Source: Pseudomonas sp. B28(2017) (GTDB lineage: Bacteria > Pseudomonadota > Gammaproteobacteria > Pseudomonadales > Pseudomonadaceae). Taken from it: a stretch of 64,000 nt of DNA. Of this stretch, positions 17,494 through 26,308 are shown in pieces. The translations under genes and the position numbers were made by a program. The notes under the pieces were generated by a model. It did not search any database and was not told where the DNA came from. It worked only from the letters and a program-made list of their open reading frames with translations. Location: contig NZ_NEJH01000008.1 of assembly GCF_002113025.1 (NCBI RefSeq), positions 62,001-126,000 of the forward strand. The letters run 5' to 3'. The stretch's first letter is position 1, and each line of letters starts with the position of its first letter.

Positions 17494-18417
17494 ATGAGCT
17501 TTGAAACCTTCGGTCAGCCGCTGCTGACCTTTCCCGATGCCGAAAAAAGTCCCCTGAGCATCCGCGCCAAGGCGCTGGTGTTTGTCGACCCGCGTTCACG
17601 GCAGTTGCGCGAAGACCTTGAGCAACTGGCCACGCGTTCAGTGTCAGTGCTGATCCGTGGTGAAACCGGCACCGGCAAGGAATTGCTGGCCCGTCATATC
17701 CATCGCGCCAGCGATCGCGGCGGGTTATTCGTGTCGGTAAACTGCGGTGCCATCAGCCCGACCTACGCCGACGCCGAGCTGTTTGGCTACGCCGCGGGCA
17801 GCTACAGCGGGTCAGCGAGCAGTCGTGCCGGGTGGTTCGGCTCGGCCAACGGCGGCACGCTGTACCTGGACGAAATCGGTGACCTGCCGCTGCCGATCCA
17901 GATCAAATTGCTCGCTGCCTTGGAGAACCACGAAGTCACCCGCGTCGGCGCTCATCAGCCGAGCCCGGTGGATGTGCGTCTGGTGGCGGCCACCAGCATC
18001 GATCTGGCCCAGGCGGTTGCCGCCGGAAAATTCCATGAGCGGCTCTATCACTACCTCAGCGAAGGCCCGCTCGAACTGCCGGCACTGCGCGAGAGGGTGG
18101 GGGATATCCTTTCGCTGGCGGAGTACTTCCTCGGCATCTACAGCCAACGCCTGGAGCTACCGGTACCGCTGATCAGCGAGGCCGCGCAACGCGTGCTGGA
18201 ACGCCACAGATGGCCGGGCAATACCCGGGAACTGGAAAACGTCATCCACTTTGCGCTGTTGGTGAGTACCGGCGACGAGATCTTGCCGGAGCATTTGAAT
18301 TTGCCTGATGAAGGTCTGGGACAGATCGAACGGCAGCTCAAGCAGATTCTTGGCAACGGTTCCGATGCTGAAAAAGACGCCTTGAAACAAATACTTAAAG
18401 GCACCGGTCTCCTGTAG
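17494..18417 (+). CDS. Sigma-54 activator-like AAA+ protein, degenerate and HTH-less
   Basis: A 307-residue protein that is almost only the central AAA+ domain of sigma-54 activators, with no N-terminal sensor. Walker A GETGTGKE is at 56-63 and Walker B TLYLDEIG at about 122-129; WPGNTRELENV (sensor II region) is near 230. The GAFTGA loop is replaced by GSYSGS (102-107). The arginine-finger segment reads FHERLYHYL (180-188), where PspF has FRADLLDRL, so both arginines are H181 and Y187. The last 40 residues contain no recognisable Fis-type HTH, and the stop codon lies inside a REP element. It follows the RBBP9-like hydrolase. An SfnR-like activator is the closest guess, but activity is doubtful. 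Confidence 0.75.
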   Translation: MSFETFGQPLLTFPDAEKSPLSIRAKALVFVDPRSRQLREDLEQLATRSVSVLIRGETGTGKELLARHIHRASDRGGLFVSVNCGAISPTYADAELFGYAAGSYSGSASSRAGWFGSANGGTLYLDEIGDLPLPIQIKLLAALENHEVTRVGAHQPSPVDVRLVAATSIDLAQAVAAGKFHERLYHYLSEGPLELPALRERVGDILSLAEYFLGIYSQRLELPVPLISEAAQRVLERHRWPGNTRELENVIHFALLVSTGDEILPEHLNLPDEGLGQIERQLKQILGNGSDAEKDALKQILKGTGLL

Positions 18418-18513
18418 GAGCGAGCCTGCTCGCGATGGTCATCAACGATGACGCGGGTTTCCTGAATGCCCGCGTTGCCCTGGCGATCATCGCGATCAGG
18501 CTCGCTCCTACAG
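18412..18513. repeat. REP inverted pair overlapping a gene end
   Basis: REP variant TGTAGGAGCGAGCCTGCTCGC and, about 60 bases on, its inverse. The first copy supplies the TAG stop of the preceding AAA+ gene. Confidence 0.85.
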
Positions 18514-18577
18514 GGTAAGGTGCGGGCTAGAGCTGTATGAACAAAATGGAATATGAAGCTGAATAAACGTTATTGTT

Positions 18578-18595
18578 CGGGAATAAAAAATCCCG
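18578..18595. promoter_or_regulatory. Inverted repeat upstream of the orphan MetQ-type gene
   Basis: CGGGA (18578-18582) and TCCCG (18591-18595) around an A-rich centre, 96 bases before the start codon in an AT-rich promoter region. Operator or leader hairpin; not identified. Confidence 0.35.
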
Positions 18596-18690
18596 GTATT
18601 GTCCGCTTCACGCCAGCGATAGCACTTCACTGGCACTCTCATTTTCAAGCCGTCGCCACAAGCGACTGCGATTTTCGATAAGGACACTGC

Positions 18691-19473
18691 ATGAAAAAGG
18701 TTCTGTTGTTCACCGCACTGGCGGCTGCCCTGACCGCGGGCCTGGCCCAGGCTGGCGAGAAACTGGTGGTTGCGGCAACCCCGATTCCACACGCCGAGAT
18801 TCTTGAGCTGATCAAGCCAACCCTCGCCAAAGAAGGCGTGGACCTGGAAATCAAAGTCTTCACCGACTACGTTCAGCCGAACGTGCAGGTCGACCAGAAG
18901 CGCCTGGACGCCAACTACTTCCAGACCCTGCCGTACCTCAAGAGCTTCAACGAAGGCAAAGGCACTCATCTGGAAACCGTGATCGGTGTGCACGTCGAAC
19001 CTTTCGGCGGCTACTCGAAGAAAGTCAAAACCCTGGCTGAGCTCAAAGACGGCGCGACCATCGCCATCCCGAACGAAGGCAGCAACAGCGGCCGTGCCCT
19101 GATCCTGCTGCAGAAGGCTGGCCTGATCGAGCTCAAAGACCCGAAAAACGCCTTGGCCACGCCGAAAGACATCGCCAGGAACCCGCACAACTTCAAGTTC
19201 AAGGAGCTTGAATCGGCCATGCTGCCGCGCGTGCTGGATCAGGTCGACCTGGACATGATCAACACCAACTACGCGCTGGAAGCGGGTCTGAACCCGGCTA
19301 AGGACGCTCTGGTGATCGAAGGTGCCGATTCGCCTTACGTGAACTTCCTGGTGGCCCGTCCGGACAACAAGGACAGCGTTGCCATCCAGAAACTGGCCAA
19401 GGCCCTGACCAGCCCGGAAGTGAAAGCCTTCATCGAGAAGAAGTACAGCGGCGCGGTACTGCCGGCGTTCTGA
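18691..19473 (+). CDS. Orphan MetQ/NlpA-family binding protein
   Basis: A 260-residue substrate-binding protein of the NlpA/MetQ family, which normally delivers methionine to MetNI. The signal peptide ends AQA-G at about 21 with no lipobox cysteine, so it is predicted to be soluble in the periplasm rather than a lipoprotein. Family marks include VAATPIPHAEIL, VFTDYVQPN, LDANYFQTLPYL and NEGSNSGRAL. No permease or ATPase adjoins it; the nearest metNI is 7.5 kb away on the other strand with its own binding protein. The ligand may be methionine or another sulfur compound. The start is preceded by AAGGAC, and a terminator follows. Confidence 0.85.
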   Translation: MKKVLLFTALAAALTAGLAQAGEKLVVAATPIPHAEILELIKPTLAKEGVDLEIKVFTDYVQPNVQVDQKRLDANYFQTLPYLKSFNEGKGTHLETVIGVHVEPFGGYSKKVKTLAELKDGATIAIPNEGSNSGRALILLQKAGLIELKDPKNALATPKDIARNPHNFKFKELESAMLPRVLDQVDLDMINTNYALEAGLNPAKDALVIEGADSPYVNFLVARPDNKDSVAIQKLAKALTSPEVKAFIEKKYSGAVLPAF

Positions 19474-19501
19474 TTCGCGAAGTAAACCCCTTCAAGGTTT
19501 C

Positions 19502-19540
19502 AAACGCCGACGGCTAGCAATAGCGTCGGCGTTTTTTTTC
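19502..19540 (+). terminator. Rho-independent terminator
   Basis: Arms CGCCGACG and CGTCGGCG (with flanking A/T pairs) followed by a run of T, 29 bases after the MetQ-type gene. Confidence 0.9.
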
Positions 19541-19552
19541 GTGTGCATATTG

Positions 19553-19580
19553 CATGTGGGAGCGAGCCTGCTCGCGAAGA
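19553..19580. repeat. Single REP element
   Basis: One unpaired REP copy (TGTGGGAGCGAGCCTGCTCG). Confidence 0.85.
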
Positions 19581-19645
19581 GGGAGTACCAGTCGGCACGC
19601 AAGGGAAAATAGACTTCTTCCATCTCCCGTCAAATTACGCGCCGT

Positions 19646-20139
19646 TCAATCCGGCCAATACCATGCGGGTTCATCCAGCATGCGTTGGCCGACAATGACG
19701 GTCTGACCAAGATTTTTCTCCAGCACGATGCAGTTGCAGTCGGGGTCCCGCTGCAAGGCCGGAATCAAGCGCCGGGCATGGGGCACCACCCACACCTGGC
19801 ACTGCGCGGAGGCGCGGATGATCAGGCTCGCCAGCGCCGGCAGCAGGTCCGGATGCAGGCTGGTTTCCGGCTCGTTCAGCACCATCAGCGCCGTGACCAA
19901 CAGCAGGTAACGCAAGGTTCCGTCCGACAACTCGGCGGCCGACAGCGGCCGCAACAAACCTTCCTGAAAGAATTCGATGGCGAAGCGCCCACCTGGCAGC
20001 GGTTCGATGTGCAGCCGTGCGCCGGGAAACGCGTCGCTGATGGCAGCTCGCAACGCCTCGGGATCGCCAGTTTGTTGATCGAGCGGTAATTGGCCACCAC
20101 GAGAGTTGAGGGGGTTGACCGGGGCTCATTGTCAGTCAT
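19646..20139 (-). pseudogene. AAA-family ATPase pseudogene with internal deletion
   Basis: Remains of a RecF/SMC-like AAA ATPase (AAA_21 type). The first ~30 residues (MTDNEPRSTPSTL, then VVANYRSINKLAIP) are read from 20139. At 20060-20070 the frame jumps to the C-terminal third, which is in another frame (LRAAISDAFPGARL to the end DEPAWYWPD, with Walker-B-like LMVLNEPETSLHP). The P-loop that should follow the N-terminal part is missing, along with most of the middle. A second small deletion probably removed a few residues before LMVLNEPE. Neither fragment could work alone. Intact homologues are about 380 residues (from memory). Confidence 0.75.
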
Positions 20140-20272
20140 GCGCAGGCGTCTATGGCAAGTGTTTCAGGGGCAAGGCAGTGCGAATTTTTTCTTCATAAGA
20201 CGAACGTGCAAGGTTGAAATCCTGTTCTAAGCTCTCTGTCGAGTTGTCCATAAAAAAGGCCAAGGAGTTTGC

Positions 20273-21376
20273 ATGGCGGTTCCCGGACTGAAAGTAGTAA
20301 TGGCCTTGAGTGTCGTCACCCTGCTAACGGCGTGCGAGGAGAAAAAACCCGTGCAGGAATACCTGCCACGGGTGTTCGTACAAGTCGTCAAGCCAACGGA
20401 TTACGCAGCCTCGGTCACCCTCACCGGCGATATCCAGGCGCGGGTACAGACGGAGCTGTCTTTCCGTGTGGGTGGCAAGATCATCCAGCGTTCGGTTGAC
20501 GTCGGTGATCGCGTGACCGCCAAGCAAGTGCTCGCCCGGCTCGACCCCAAGGATCTGCAGACCAATGTCGACTCTGCCCAGGCGCAAGTGCTCGCCGAGC
20601 AGGCGCGGGTGAAGCAGAGTGCGGCGGCGTTCGTGCGCCAGCAAAAACTCCTGCCCAAGGGTTACACCAGCCAGAGCGAATATGACTCGGCCCAGGCTGC
20701 CTTGAACAGTAGCCAGAGTGCCTTGAGCGCTGCCCAGGCACAGTTGGCCAATGCCAGGGATCAGTTGAGCTATACAGCGCTGATCGCCGATGCGCCGGGG
20801 ATCATTACCGCACGCCAGGCGGAGGTCGGCCAGGTGGTGCAGGCGACGATGCCGGTCTTCAGCCTGGCCCGGGACGGCGACCGGGATGCCGTGTTCAACG
20901 TCTATGAATCGCTGCTGGCACATAAGCCTAAGGATCAGACCATTGTCCTGAGTCTGGTCGACAACCCCGCCATCAAAACCACTGGCACCGTACGTGAAGT
21001 CACCCCGTCGGTGTCGGCGCAATCCGGCACCGTACAGGTCAAGGTCGGCCTCGACAGCCTGCCGGACGGCATGCAATTGGGCTCGGTGGTGAGTGCCACG
21101 GCCAGGGGGTCGGGCAAGGCGGCCATCGAGCTGCCGTGGTCGGCGCTGACCAAAAACATCAGTAAACCTGCGGTCTGGATTGTCGACGACAAGGGCAAGG
21201 CCCAGTTGCATTCGGTGACAGTCAGCCGCTACCTGACCGGCAAGGTCATCATCAGCGACGGGTTGAAGGAAGGGGACAAAGTCATCGTCGCGGGCGGGCA
21301 GCTGTTGCACCCGGACATGGACGTCGAGATTGCTGAAAACACTTACAAGGATCTGACCTGGGGAGCCAAGCCATGA
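20273..21376 (+). CDS. triA: RND efflux periplasmic adaptor, TriA-like
   Basis: A 367-residue HlyD/MFP-family adaptor. The signal peptide ends in a lipobox LTAC (C21), so it is an inner-membrane-anchored lipoprotein. The layout is beta-barrel, lipoyl, coiled-coil hairpin (about 100-170, Gln/Ala-rich) and back. The start follows AAGGAG. The stop overlaps the next gene as ATGA, and that gene is a second adaptor, followed by an RND pump; two adaptors plus one pump is the hallmark of TriABC of P. aeruginosa, where both are needed. The symbol is by this arrangement. No outer-membrane channel gene adjoins, as with TriABC, which borrows OpmH. Confidence 0.8.
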   Translation: MAVPGLKVVMALSVVTLLTACEEKKPVQEYLPRVFVQVVKPTDYAASVTLTGDIQARVQTELSFRVGGKIIQRSVDVGDRVTAKQVLARLDPKDLQTNVDSAQAQVLAEQARVKQSAAAFVRQQKLLPKGYTSQSEYDSAQAALNSSQSALSAAQAQLANARDQLSYTALIADAPGIITARQAEVGQVVQATMPVFSLARDGDRDAVFNVYESLLAHKPKDQTIVLSLVDNPAIKTTGTVREVTPSVSAQSGTVQVKVGLDSLPDGMQLGSVVSATARGSGKAAIELPWSALTKNISKPAVWIVDDKGKAQLHSVTVSRYLTGKVIISDGLKEGDKVIVAGGQLLHPDMDVEIAENTYKDLTWGAKP

Positions 21377-22437
21377 AGCCTTTATGGGCGTTGTCCATCG
21401 GGCTGGTGCTGAGCGCCTGTTCCAAAAGCGAACCACCGCCGGCACCGGTACGGCCGGTGCTGTCGATCAAGGTTCAGACCTTGAACGAAGAGGACCTGGG
21501 CCGCTTCGCCGGCAGTATCCAGGCACGTTATGAAAGCAATACCGGGTTCCGCGTGGGAGGGCGAATCGCCAGCCGTAACGTCGATGTCGGTACCGAGGTC
21601 GAGAAGGGCACGTTGCTGGCCACCCTCGATCCTTCAGATCAGCAGAACCAATTGCGTTCGGCTCAAGGCGATCTGTCGAAAATCCAGGCGCAACTGATCA
21701 ACGCCAAGGCCACTGCCCAGCGTCAGCAAGCCTTGTTTGACCGCGGGGTTGGCGCGCAAGCGCAACTCGACGCGGCCAACACCGACCTGAAAACCACCCA
21801 GGCCTCCCTCGATCAGGCCCGGGCCGCCGTCAACCAGAGCAAGGACCAACTGGGCTACACCGAGTTGCGCGTCGATCATAAAGCCGTGGTCACTGCGTGG
21901 AGCGCCGAGGCCGGGCAAGTGGTCTCGGCCGGTCAGCAAGTGGTGACCCTGGCGCAACCGGACATCAAGGAAGCGGTGATCGACCTGCCCGATACTCTGG
22001 TCGATCAACTGCCCAAAGATGTGGTGTTCCTGGTCGCGGCGCAACTTGAACCGAGCATCAACACCACGGCCGTCATCCGCGAAATCGAACCACAGGCTCA
22101 AAGCGCGACACGCACCCGTCGCGCCCGCCTGACCCTGGCCGAAACGCCAGCCGGCTTTCGCCTGGGCACGGCAATCAGCGTCACCCTGAGTTCGGCGATC
22201 AAGCCGCGCATCGAGTTGCCTGTCACCGCGCTGCAGGAGGTGGATGGCAAGCCGCGCATCTGGGTGATCGATGCGCAGAGCAAAACCGTCTCCCCCCGTG
22301 ACATCACCGTGATCAGCCGCACCGACAACACTGTGGTGCTGGCTGGCGGCGTGAAGAACGGCGAGCGAGTGGTCAGTGCCGGTGTCAACAGCCTCAAGCC
22401 GGGGCAACCAGTGAAAATCGACGAGGACAGTCAATGA
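21373..22437 (+). CDS. triB: RND efflux periplasmic adaptor, TriB-like
   Basis: A 354-residue second HlyD/MFP adaptor with lipobox LSAC (C16). It has the same order of lipoyl and hairpin segments as the preceding protein but clearly diverged from it (VGGRIASRNVDVGTEVEKG against VGGKIIQRSVDVGDRVTAK at equivalent places). It overlaps the upstream and downstream genes by 4 bases each, so the three are translationally coupled. Expected to form a mixed adaptor ring with the first protein between pump and outer-membrane channel. Confidence 0.8.
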   Translation: MKPLWALSIGLVLSACSKSEPPPAPVRPVLSIKVQTLNEEDLGRFAGSIQARYESNTGFRVGGRIASRNVDVGTEVEKGTLLATLDPSDQQNQLRSAQGDLSKIQAQLINAKATAQRQQALFDRGVGAQAQLDAANTDLKTTQASLDQARAAVNQSKDQLGYTELRVDHKAVVTAWSAEAGQVVSAGQQVVTLAQPDIKEAVIDLPDTLVDQLPKDVVFLVAAQLEPSINTTAVIREIEPQAQSATRTRRARLTLAETPAGFRLGTAISVTLSSAIKPRIELPVTALQEVDGKPRIWVIDAQSKTVSPRDITVISRTDNTVVLAGGVKNGERVVSAGVNSLKPGQPVKIDEDSQ

Positions 22438-25400
22438 AAGGGCCTTTCAACCTCTCGGAATGGGCCCTCAAGCACCAATCGTTCATCTGGTATCTGATGT
22501 TCGTCGGGTTGCTGATGGGTGTGTTCTCGTACTTCAACCTTGGGCGTGAAGAAGACCCTTCGTTCACCATCAAGACCATGGTGATCCAGAGCAAATGGCC
22601 GGGGGCGACCCAGGAGGAAACCCTCGAGCAGATCACTGACCGGATCGAGAAAAAGCTCGAAGAACTCGACTCCCTCGACTACGTGAAAAGTTACACGCGC
22701 CCCGGCGAATCCACGGTGTACGTGTACCTGCGCGACACCACCAGTGCCAAGGACATTCCGGAAATCTGGTATCAGGTGCGCAAGAAGATCAACGACATCA
22801 AATACCAGTTCCCACAAGGCATACAGGGGCCGTCGTTCAACGACGAGTTCGGTGACGTCTTCGGGTCGATCTACGCCTTTACCGCCGACGGCCTGACCAT
22901 GCGTCAGTTGCGCGACTACGTGGAACAGGCCCGCATGGAAATTCGCGGTGTGCCGGGGCTGGGCAAGATCGAGATGGTCGGCCAGCAGGACGAAGTGCTG
23001 TACCTGAACTTCTCCACGCGCAAACTCGCCGCGCTGGGCATTGATCAGCGTCAGGTGGTGCAGAGCCTGCAAACCCAGAACGCCGTGACCCCGGCAGGTG
23101 TCATCGAGGCCGGGCCGGAGCGGATTTCGGTGCGTACTTCGGGGCAGTTCGCTTCGGAGAAAGACCTGGCCGAGGTCAACCTCAAGCTCAACGACCGCTT
23201 CTATCGTCTGGCCGACATCGCCGAAATCAGCCGCGGCTATGTCGATCCGGCCTCGCCGGAATTCCGCTTCAACGGCAAGCCGGCCATCGGCCTGGCGATC
23301 GCCATGCAGAAGGGTGGCAACGTCCAGGCGTTCGGCAAGGCCTTGCACACTCGTATCGAGCAGTTGACCGCCGACCTGCCGGTCGGTGTCGGCATTTACA
23401 ACGTCTCTGACCAGGCCGTGGTCGTGGAGGAGGCCGTCGGTGGCTTTACCAGCGCGTTGTTCGAGGCCGTGGTGATCGTGCTGCTGGTCAGCTTCGTCAG
23501 CCTTGGCGTGCGCGCCGGGCTGGTGGTGGCGTGCTCGATCCCGCTGGTGCTGGCGATGGTGTTCGTGTTCATGGAGTACAGCGGCATCACCATGCAGCGG
23601 ATTTCCCTTGGTGCACTGATCATCGCCCTCGGCCTGCTGGTGGACGATGCGATGATCACCGTTGAGATGATGGTGACGCGCCTGGAAATGGGCGAGACCA
23701 AGGAGCAGGCGGCGACCTTCGCCTACACCTCCACGGCGTTCCCGATGCTCACCGGTACGCTGGTCACGGTGGCGGGCTTCGTGCCGATCGGCTTGAACGC
23801 CAGCTCCGCCGGCGAGTACACCTACACCCTGTTTGCGGTGATTGCCTGTGCCATGCTGGTCTCATGGGTGGTGGCGGTGCTGTTTGCGCCGGTGATCGGC
23901 GTGCACATCCTCAGCACCAACGTGAAACCCCATGAAGGCGAACCCGGGCGTATTGGCAAGGCGTTCAACAGCGGGCTGCTGTGGTGCATGCGCAATCGCT
24001 GGTGGGCCATCGGCATCACCGTACTGTGCTTTGTACTGGCGGTGTTTGGCATGCGCTATGTGCAGAACCAGTTCTTCCCGTCTTCGGATCGACCGGAAAT
24101 CCTCGTGGATCTGAACCTGCCGCAAAACGCCTCGATCGACGAAACCCGCCGGGCCGTCGACCGACTCGAGGCCACGCTCAAGGACGATCCGGACATCGTG
24201 CGTTGGAGCACTTACGTCGGTCAGGGCGCCATCCGCTTCTACCTGCCACTGGACCAGCAACTGCAAAACCCGTTCTACGCGCAGTTGGTGATCGTCAGCA
24301 AAGGCCACACCCGCGAAGCCATGATGCAGAAGCTTCGCGAGCGTTTGCGCAACGACTTCGTCGGCATCGGCAGTTATGTCCAGGCACTGGAAATGGGCCC
24401 GCCGGTAGGGCGTCCGATCCAGTACCGGGTCAGCGGCAAAGACATCGATCAGGTGCGCCGACATGCCATCGACCTGGCCACCGAGCTGGACAAGAACCCG
24501 CACATTGGCGAGATCATCTACGACTGGAACGAACCGGGCAAAGTCCTGCGCATCGACATCGCCCAGGACAAGGCGCGGCAGTTGGGGCTGTCTTCCGAAG
24601 ATGTGGCCAACCTGATGAACAGCATCGTCAGCGGCCAGTCGGTGACCCAGGTCGATGACGACATCTATCTGATCAACGTGGTCGGGCGTGCGGTGGATTC
24701 CGAGCGCGGAACGCCGGAAACCCTGCAGAACCTGCAAATCGTTACGCCTGGTGGCACGTCGATTCCGTTGCTGGCGTTCGCCACGGTGCGCTACGAACTG
24801 GAGCAGCCGCTGGTGTGGCGTCGCGATCGCCTGCCGACCATCACCATCAAGGCGGCGATACGCGACGAGATCCAGCCGACCGACCTGGTGAGAATCCTCA
24901 AACCGTCCATCGACGATTTCGCTGCCAGATTGCCGGCGGGCTACAAGGTCGCCACCGGTGGTACGGTGGAGGAAAGTGGCAAGGCCCAGGGGCCGATTGC
25001 CAAGGTTGTGCCGCTGATGCTGTTTTTGATGGCGACCTTCCTGATGATCCAGCTGCACAGCGTGCAGAAGCTGTTCCTGGTGGCCAGCGTCGCGCCGCTG
25101 GGGCTGATCGGCGTGGTACTTGCGCTGGTGCCTACAGGTACGCCCATGGGCTTCGTGGCGATCCTCGGGATTCTGGCGCTGATCGGTATCATCATCCGTA
25201 ACTCGGTGATCCTGGTGACCCAGATCGACGAGTACGAGCAGAAGGGCTATACGCCGTGGGATGCAGTGGTGCAGGCCACCGAGCATCGACGTCGACCGAT
25301 TCTGCTGACTGCGGCGGCGGCGAGCATGGGGATGATCCCGATTGCCCGGGAAGTGTTCTGGGGGCCGATGGCCTATGCAATGATCGGCGGGATCGTCATC

Positions 25401-25484
25401 GCCACCTTGCTGACGCTGCTGTTTTTGCCGGCGCTGTACGTGGCCTGGTACAAGATTCGCGAGCCGAAGAAAGAGGTGCGGTAA
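22434..25484 (+). CDS. triC: RND multidrug efflux pump, TriC-like
   Basis: A 1016-residue inner-membrane RND (AcrB-family) proton antiporter. Twelve membrane helices in the 1+5+1+5 pattern are visible, with large periplasmic loops. The proton-relay aspartates are in LGLLVDDAMITVEMM, in the fourth helix. The length is close to TriC (about 1015). Upstream overlaps with both adaptors make one operon. Substrates of the P. aeruginosa relative include triclosan and detergents; here they are unknown. No local repressor gene is seen. Confidence 0.88.
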   Translation: MKGPFNLSEWALKHQSFIWYLMFVGLLMGVFSYFNLGREEDPSFTIKTMVIQSKWPGATQEETLEQITDRIEKKLEELDSLDYVKSYTRPGESTVYVYLRDTTSAKDIPEIWYQVRKKINDIKYQFPQGIQGPSFNDEFGDVFGSIYAFTADGLTMRQLRDYVEQARMEIRGVPGLGKIEMVGQQDEVLYLNFSTRKLAALGIDQRQVVQSLQTQNAVTPAGVIEAGPERISVRTSGQFASEKDLAEVNLKLNDRFYRLADIAEISRGYVDPASPEFRFNGKPAIGLAIAMQKGGNVQAFGKALHTRIEQLTADLPVGVGIYNVSDQAVVVEEAVGGFTSALFEAVVIVLLVSFVSLGVRAGLVVACSIPLVLAMVFVFMEYSGITMQRISLGALIIALGLLVDDAMITVEMMVTRLEMGETKEQAATFAYTSTAFPMLTGTLVTVAGFVPIGLNASSAGEYTYTLFAVIACAMLVSWVVAVLFAPVIGVHILSTNVKPHEGEPGRIGKAFNSGLLWCMRNRWWAIGITVLCFVLAVFGMRYVQNQFFPSSDRPEILVDLNLPQNASIDETRRAVDRLEATLKDDPDIVRWSTYVGQGAIRFYLPLDQQLQNPFYAQLVIVSKGHTREAMMQKLRERLRNDFVGIGSYVQALEMGPPVGRPIQYRVSGKDIDQVRRHAIDLATELDKNPHIGEIIYDWNEPGKVLRIDIAQDKARQLGLSSEDVANLMNSIVSGQSVTQVDDDIYLINVVGRAVDSERGTPETLQNLQIVTPGGTSIPLLAFATVRYELEQPLVWRRDRLPTITIKAAIRDEIQPTDLVRILKPSIDDFAARLPAGYKVATGGTVEESGKAQGPIAKVVPLMLFLMATFLMIQLHSVQKLFLVASVAPLGLIGVVLALVPTGTPMGFVAILGILALIGIIIRNSVILVTQIDEYEQKGYTPWDAVVQATEHRRRPILLTAAAASMGMIPIAREVFWGPMAYAMIGGIVIATLLTLLFLPALYVAWYKIREPKKEVR

Positions 25485-25507
25485 AGGCGAGCGCTATGTG
25501 CTCTATT

Positions 25508-25572
25508 CACGAGCAGGCTCGCTCCCACAGGTTGAACGCGATTAACTGTGGGAGCGAGCCTGCTCGCGAAGG
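25508..25572. repeat. REP inverted pair
   Basis: Inverted REP pair between the convergent RND pump and methyltransferase genes. Confidence 0.9.
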
Positions 25573-25584
25573 CGGCCGAACTGA

Positions 25585-26214
25585 CTACGCAGATTTACGC
25601 CAGACACTCGCCAACCAGGGCTGCTGCTCCCGCGGCAGCCCTGCCGGTCGGTAGTAATGCTCAAGCTCCACAAACCCTGCCTCGATCAACAATTGCTGCC
25701 ACGCCCGAAGGTCGTGGTACGACCCATAACGCGGCCCGTTCCAGCCTTCCTGATTCTCGCCACGAGGATTGGAACTGAACAACACCCCACCCGGTTTCAA
25801 CGCTCCCCACAGCTGCTTCAACACCCGTGGTAATTCCTGAAGCGGAACATGAAACAGCGCTGCATTGGCAAAGATCCCGTCGAAGCGCTCAGCCGGCAGA
25901 TCGAGCTTCAGGAAGTCCTGCTGCCAGACCTCGCAACCGCTGTCCACCCGGGCCATCTGCGCGAGTTTTTCCGAACCGTCGAGGCCGACTGCCTTGTGGC
26001 CCATACGGGTGAACGTCTGCAAATCCCGGCCCGGCCCACAGCCAAAATCGAGAATGTCGAACGGCGCCTCGCCCTGAATGTGCCGCAACAGCGCATCGAT
26101 GTTCTGGCTGACATCGTGATCGCGGGTGCCTTCACGGAAGTCTTCGGCGACCGCGTTGTAATGTCCGAGAGTCGTGGAGGTGATCTGTTCGAGGTCAATG
26201 GGCGTCTGTTTCAT
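25585..26214 (-). CDS. Class I SAM-dependent methyltransferase
   Basis: A 209-residue soluble methyltransferase with motif I DILDFGCGPGRD at about 53-64, the acidic loop GLDGSEKLAQMA, and the later FDGIFANAALFHVP. The target cannot be told; the fold suggests a small molecule. The start was set at the ATG of MKQTPIDLEQ, where homology-like sequence begins; the frame is open 44 codons upstream through a REP half. It lies 94 bases after metI on the same strand and could be the last gene of the sulfur operon. Confidence 0.8.
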   Translation of the reverse strand: MKQTPIDLEQITSTTLGHYNAVAEDFREGTRDHDVSQNIDALLRHIQGEAPFDILDFGCGPGRDLQTFTRMGHKAVGLDGSEKLAQMARVDSGCEVWQQDFLKLDLPAERFDGIFANAALFHVPLQELPRVLKQLWGALKPGGVLFSSNPRGENQEGWNGPRYGSYHDLRAWQQLLIEAGFVELEHYYRPAGLPREQQPWLASVWRKSA

Positions 26215-26279
26215 GTCGGCTGCGCAGGCAATTGGGATTTGCCGAATATACGCCATCAGGTTGAGGGCTGCTTCGCAGC

Positions 26280-26307
26280 CATTCGCGAGCAAGCCCGCTC
26301 TTACAGA
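26280..26307. repeat. Single REP variant
   Basis: One half element of the variant type (CGCGAGCAAGCCCGCTC) between metI and the methyltransferase. Confidence 0.7.
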
Positions 26308-26308
26308 G

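Noticed and set aside
18631..18648. Sigma-54 promoter before the orphan MetQ-type gene (TGGCAC at 18631)
   Set aside because: The -24 part is good, but the required GC of the -12 element is missing (TTTTC instead of TTGCA).
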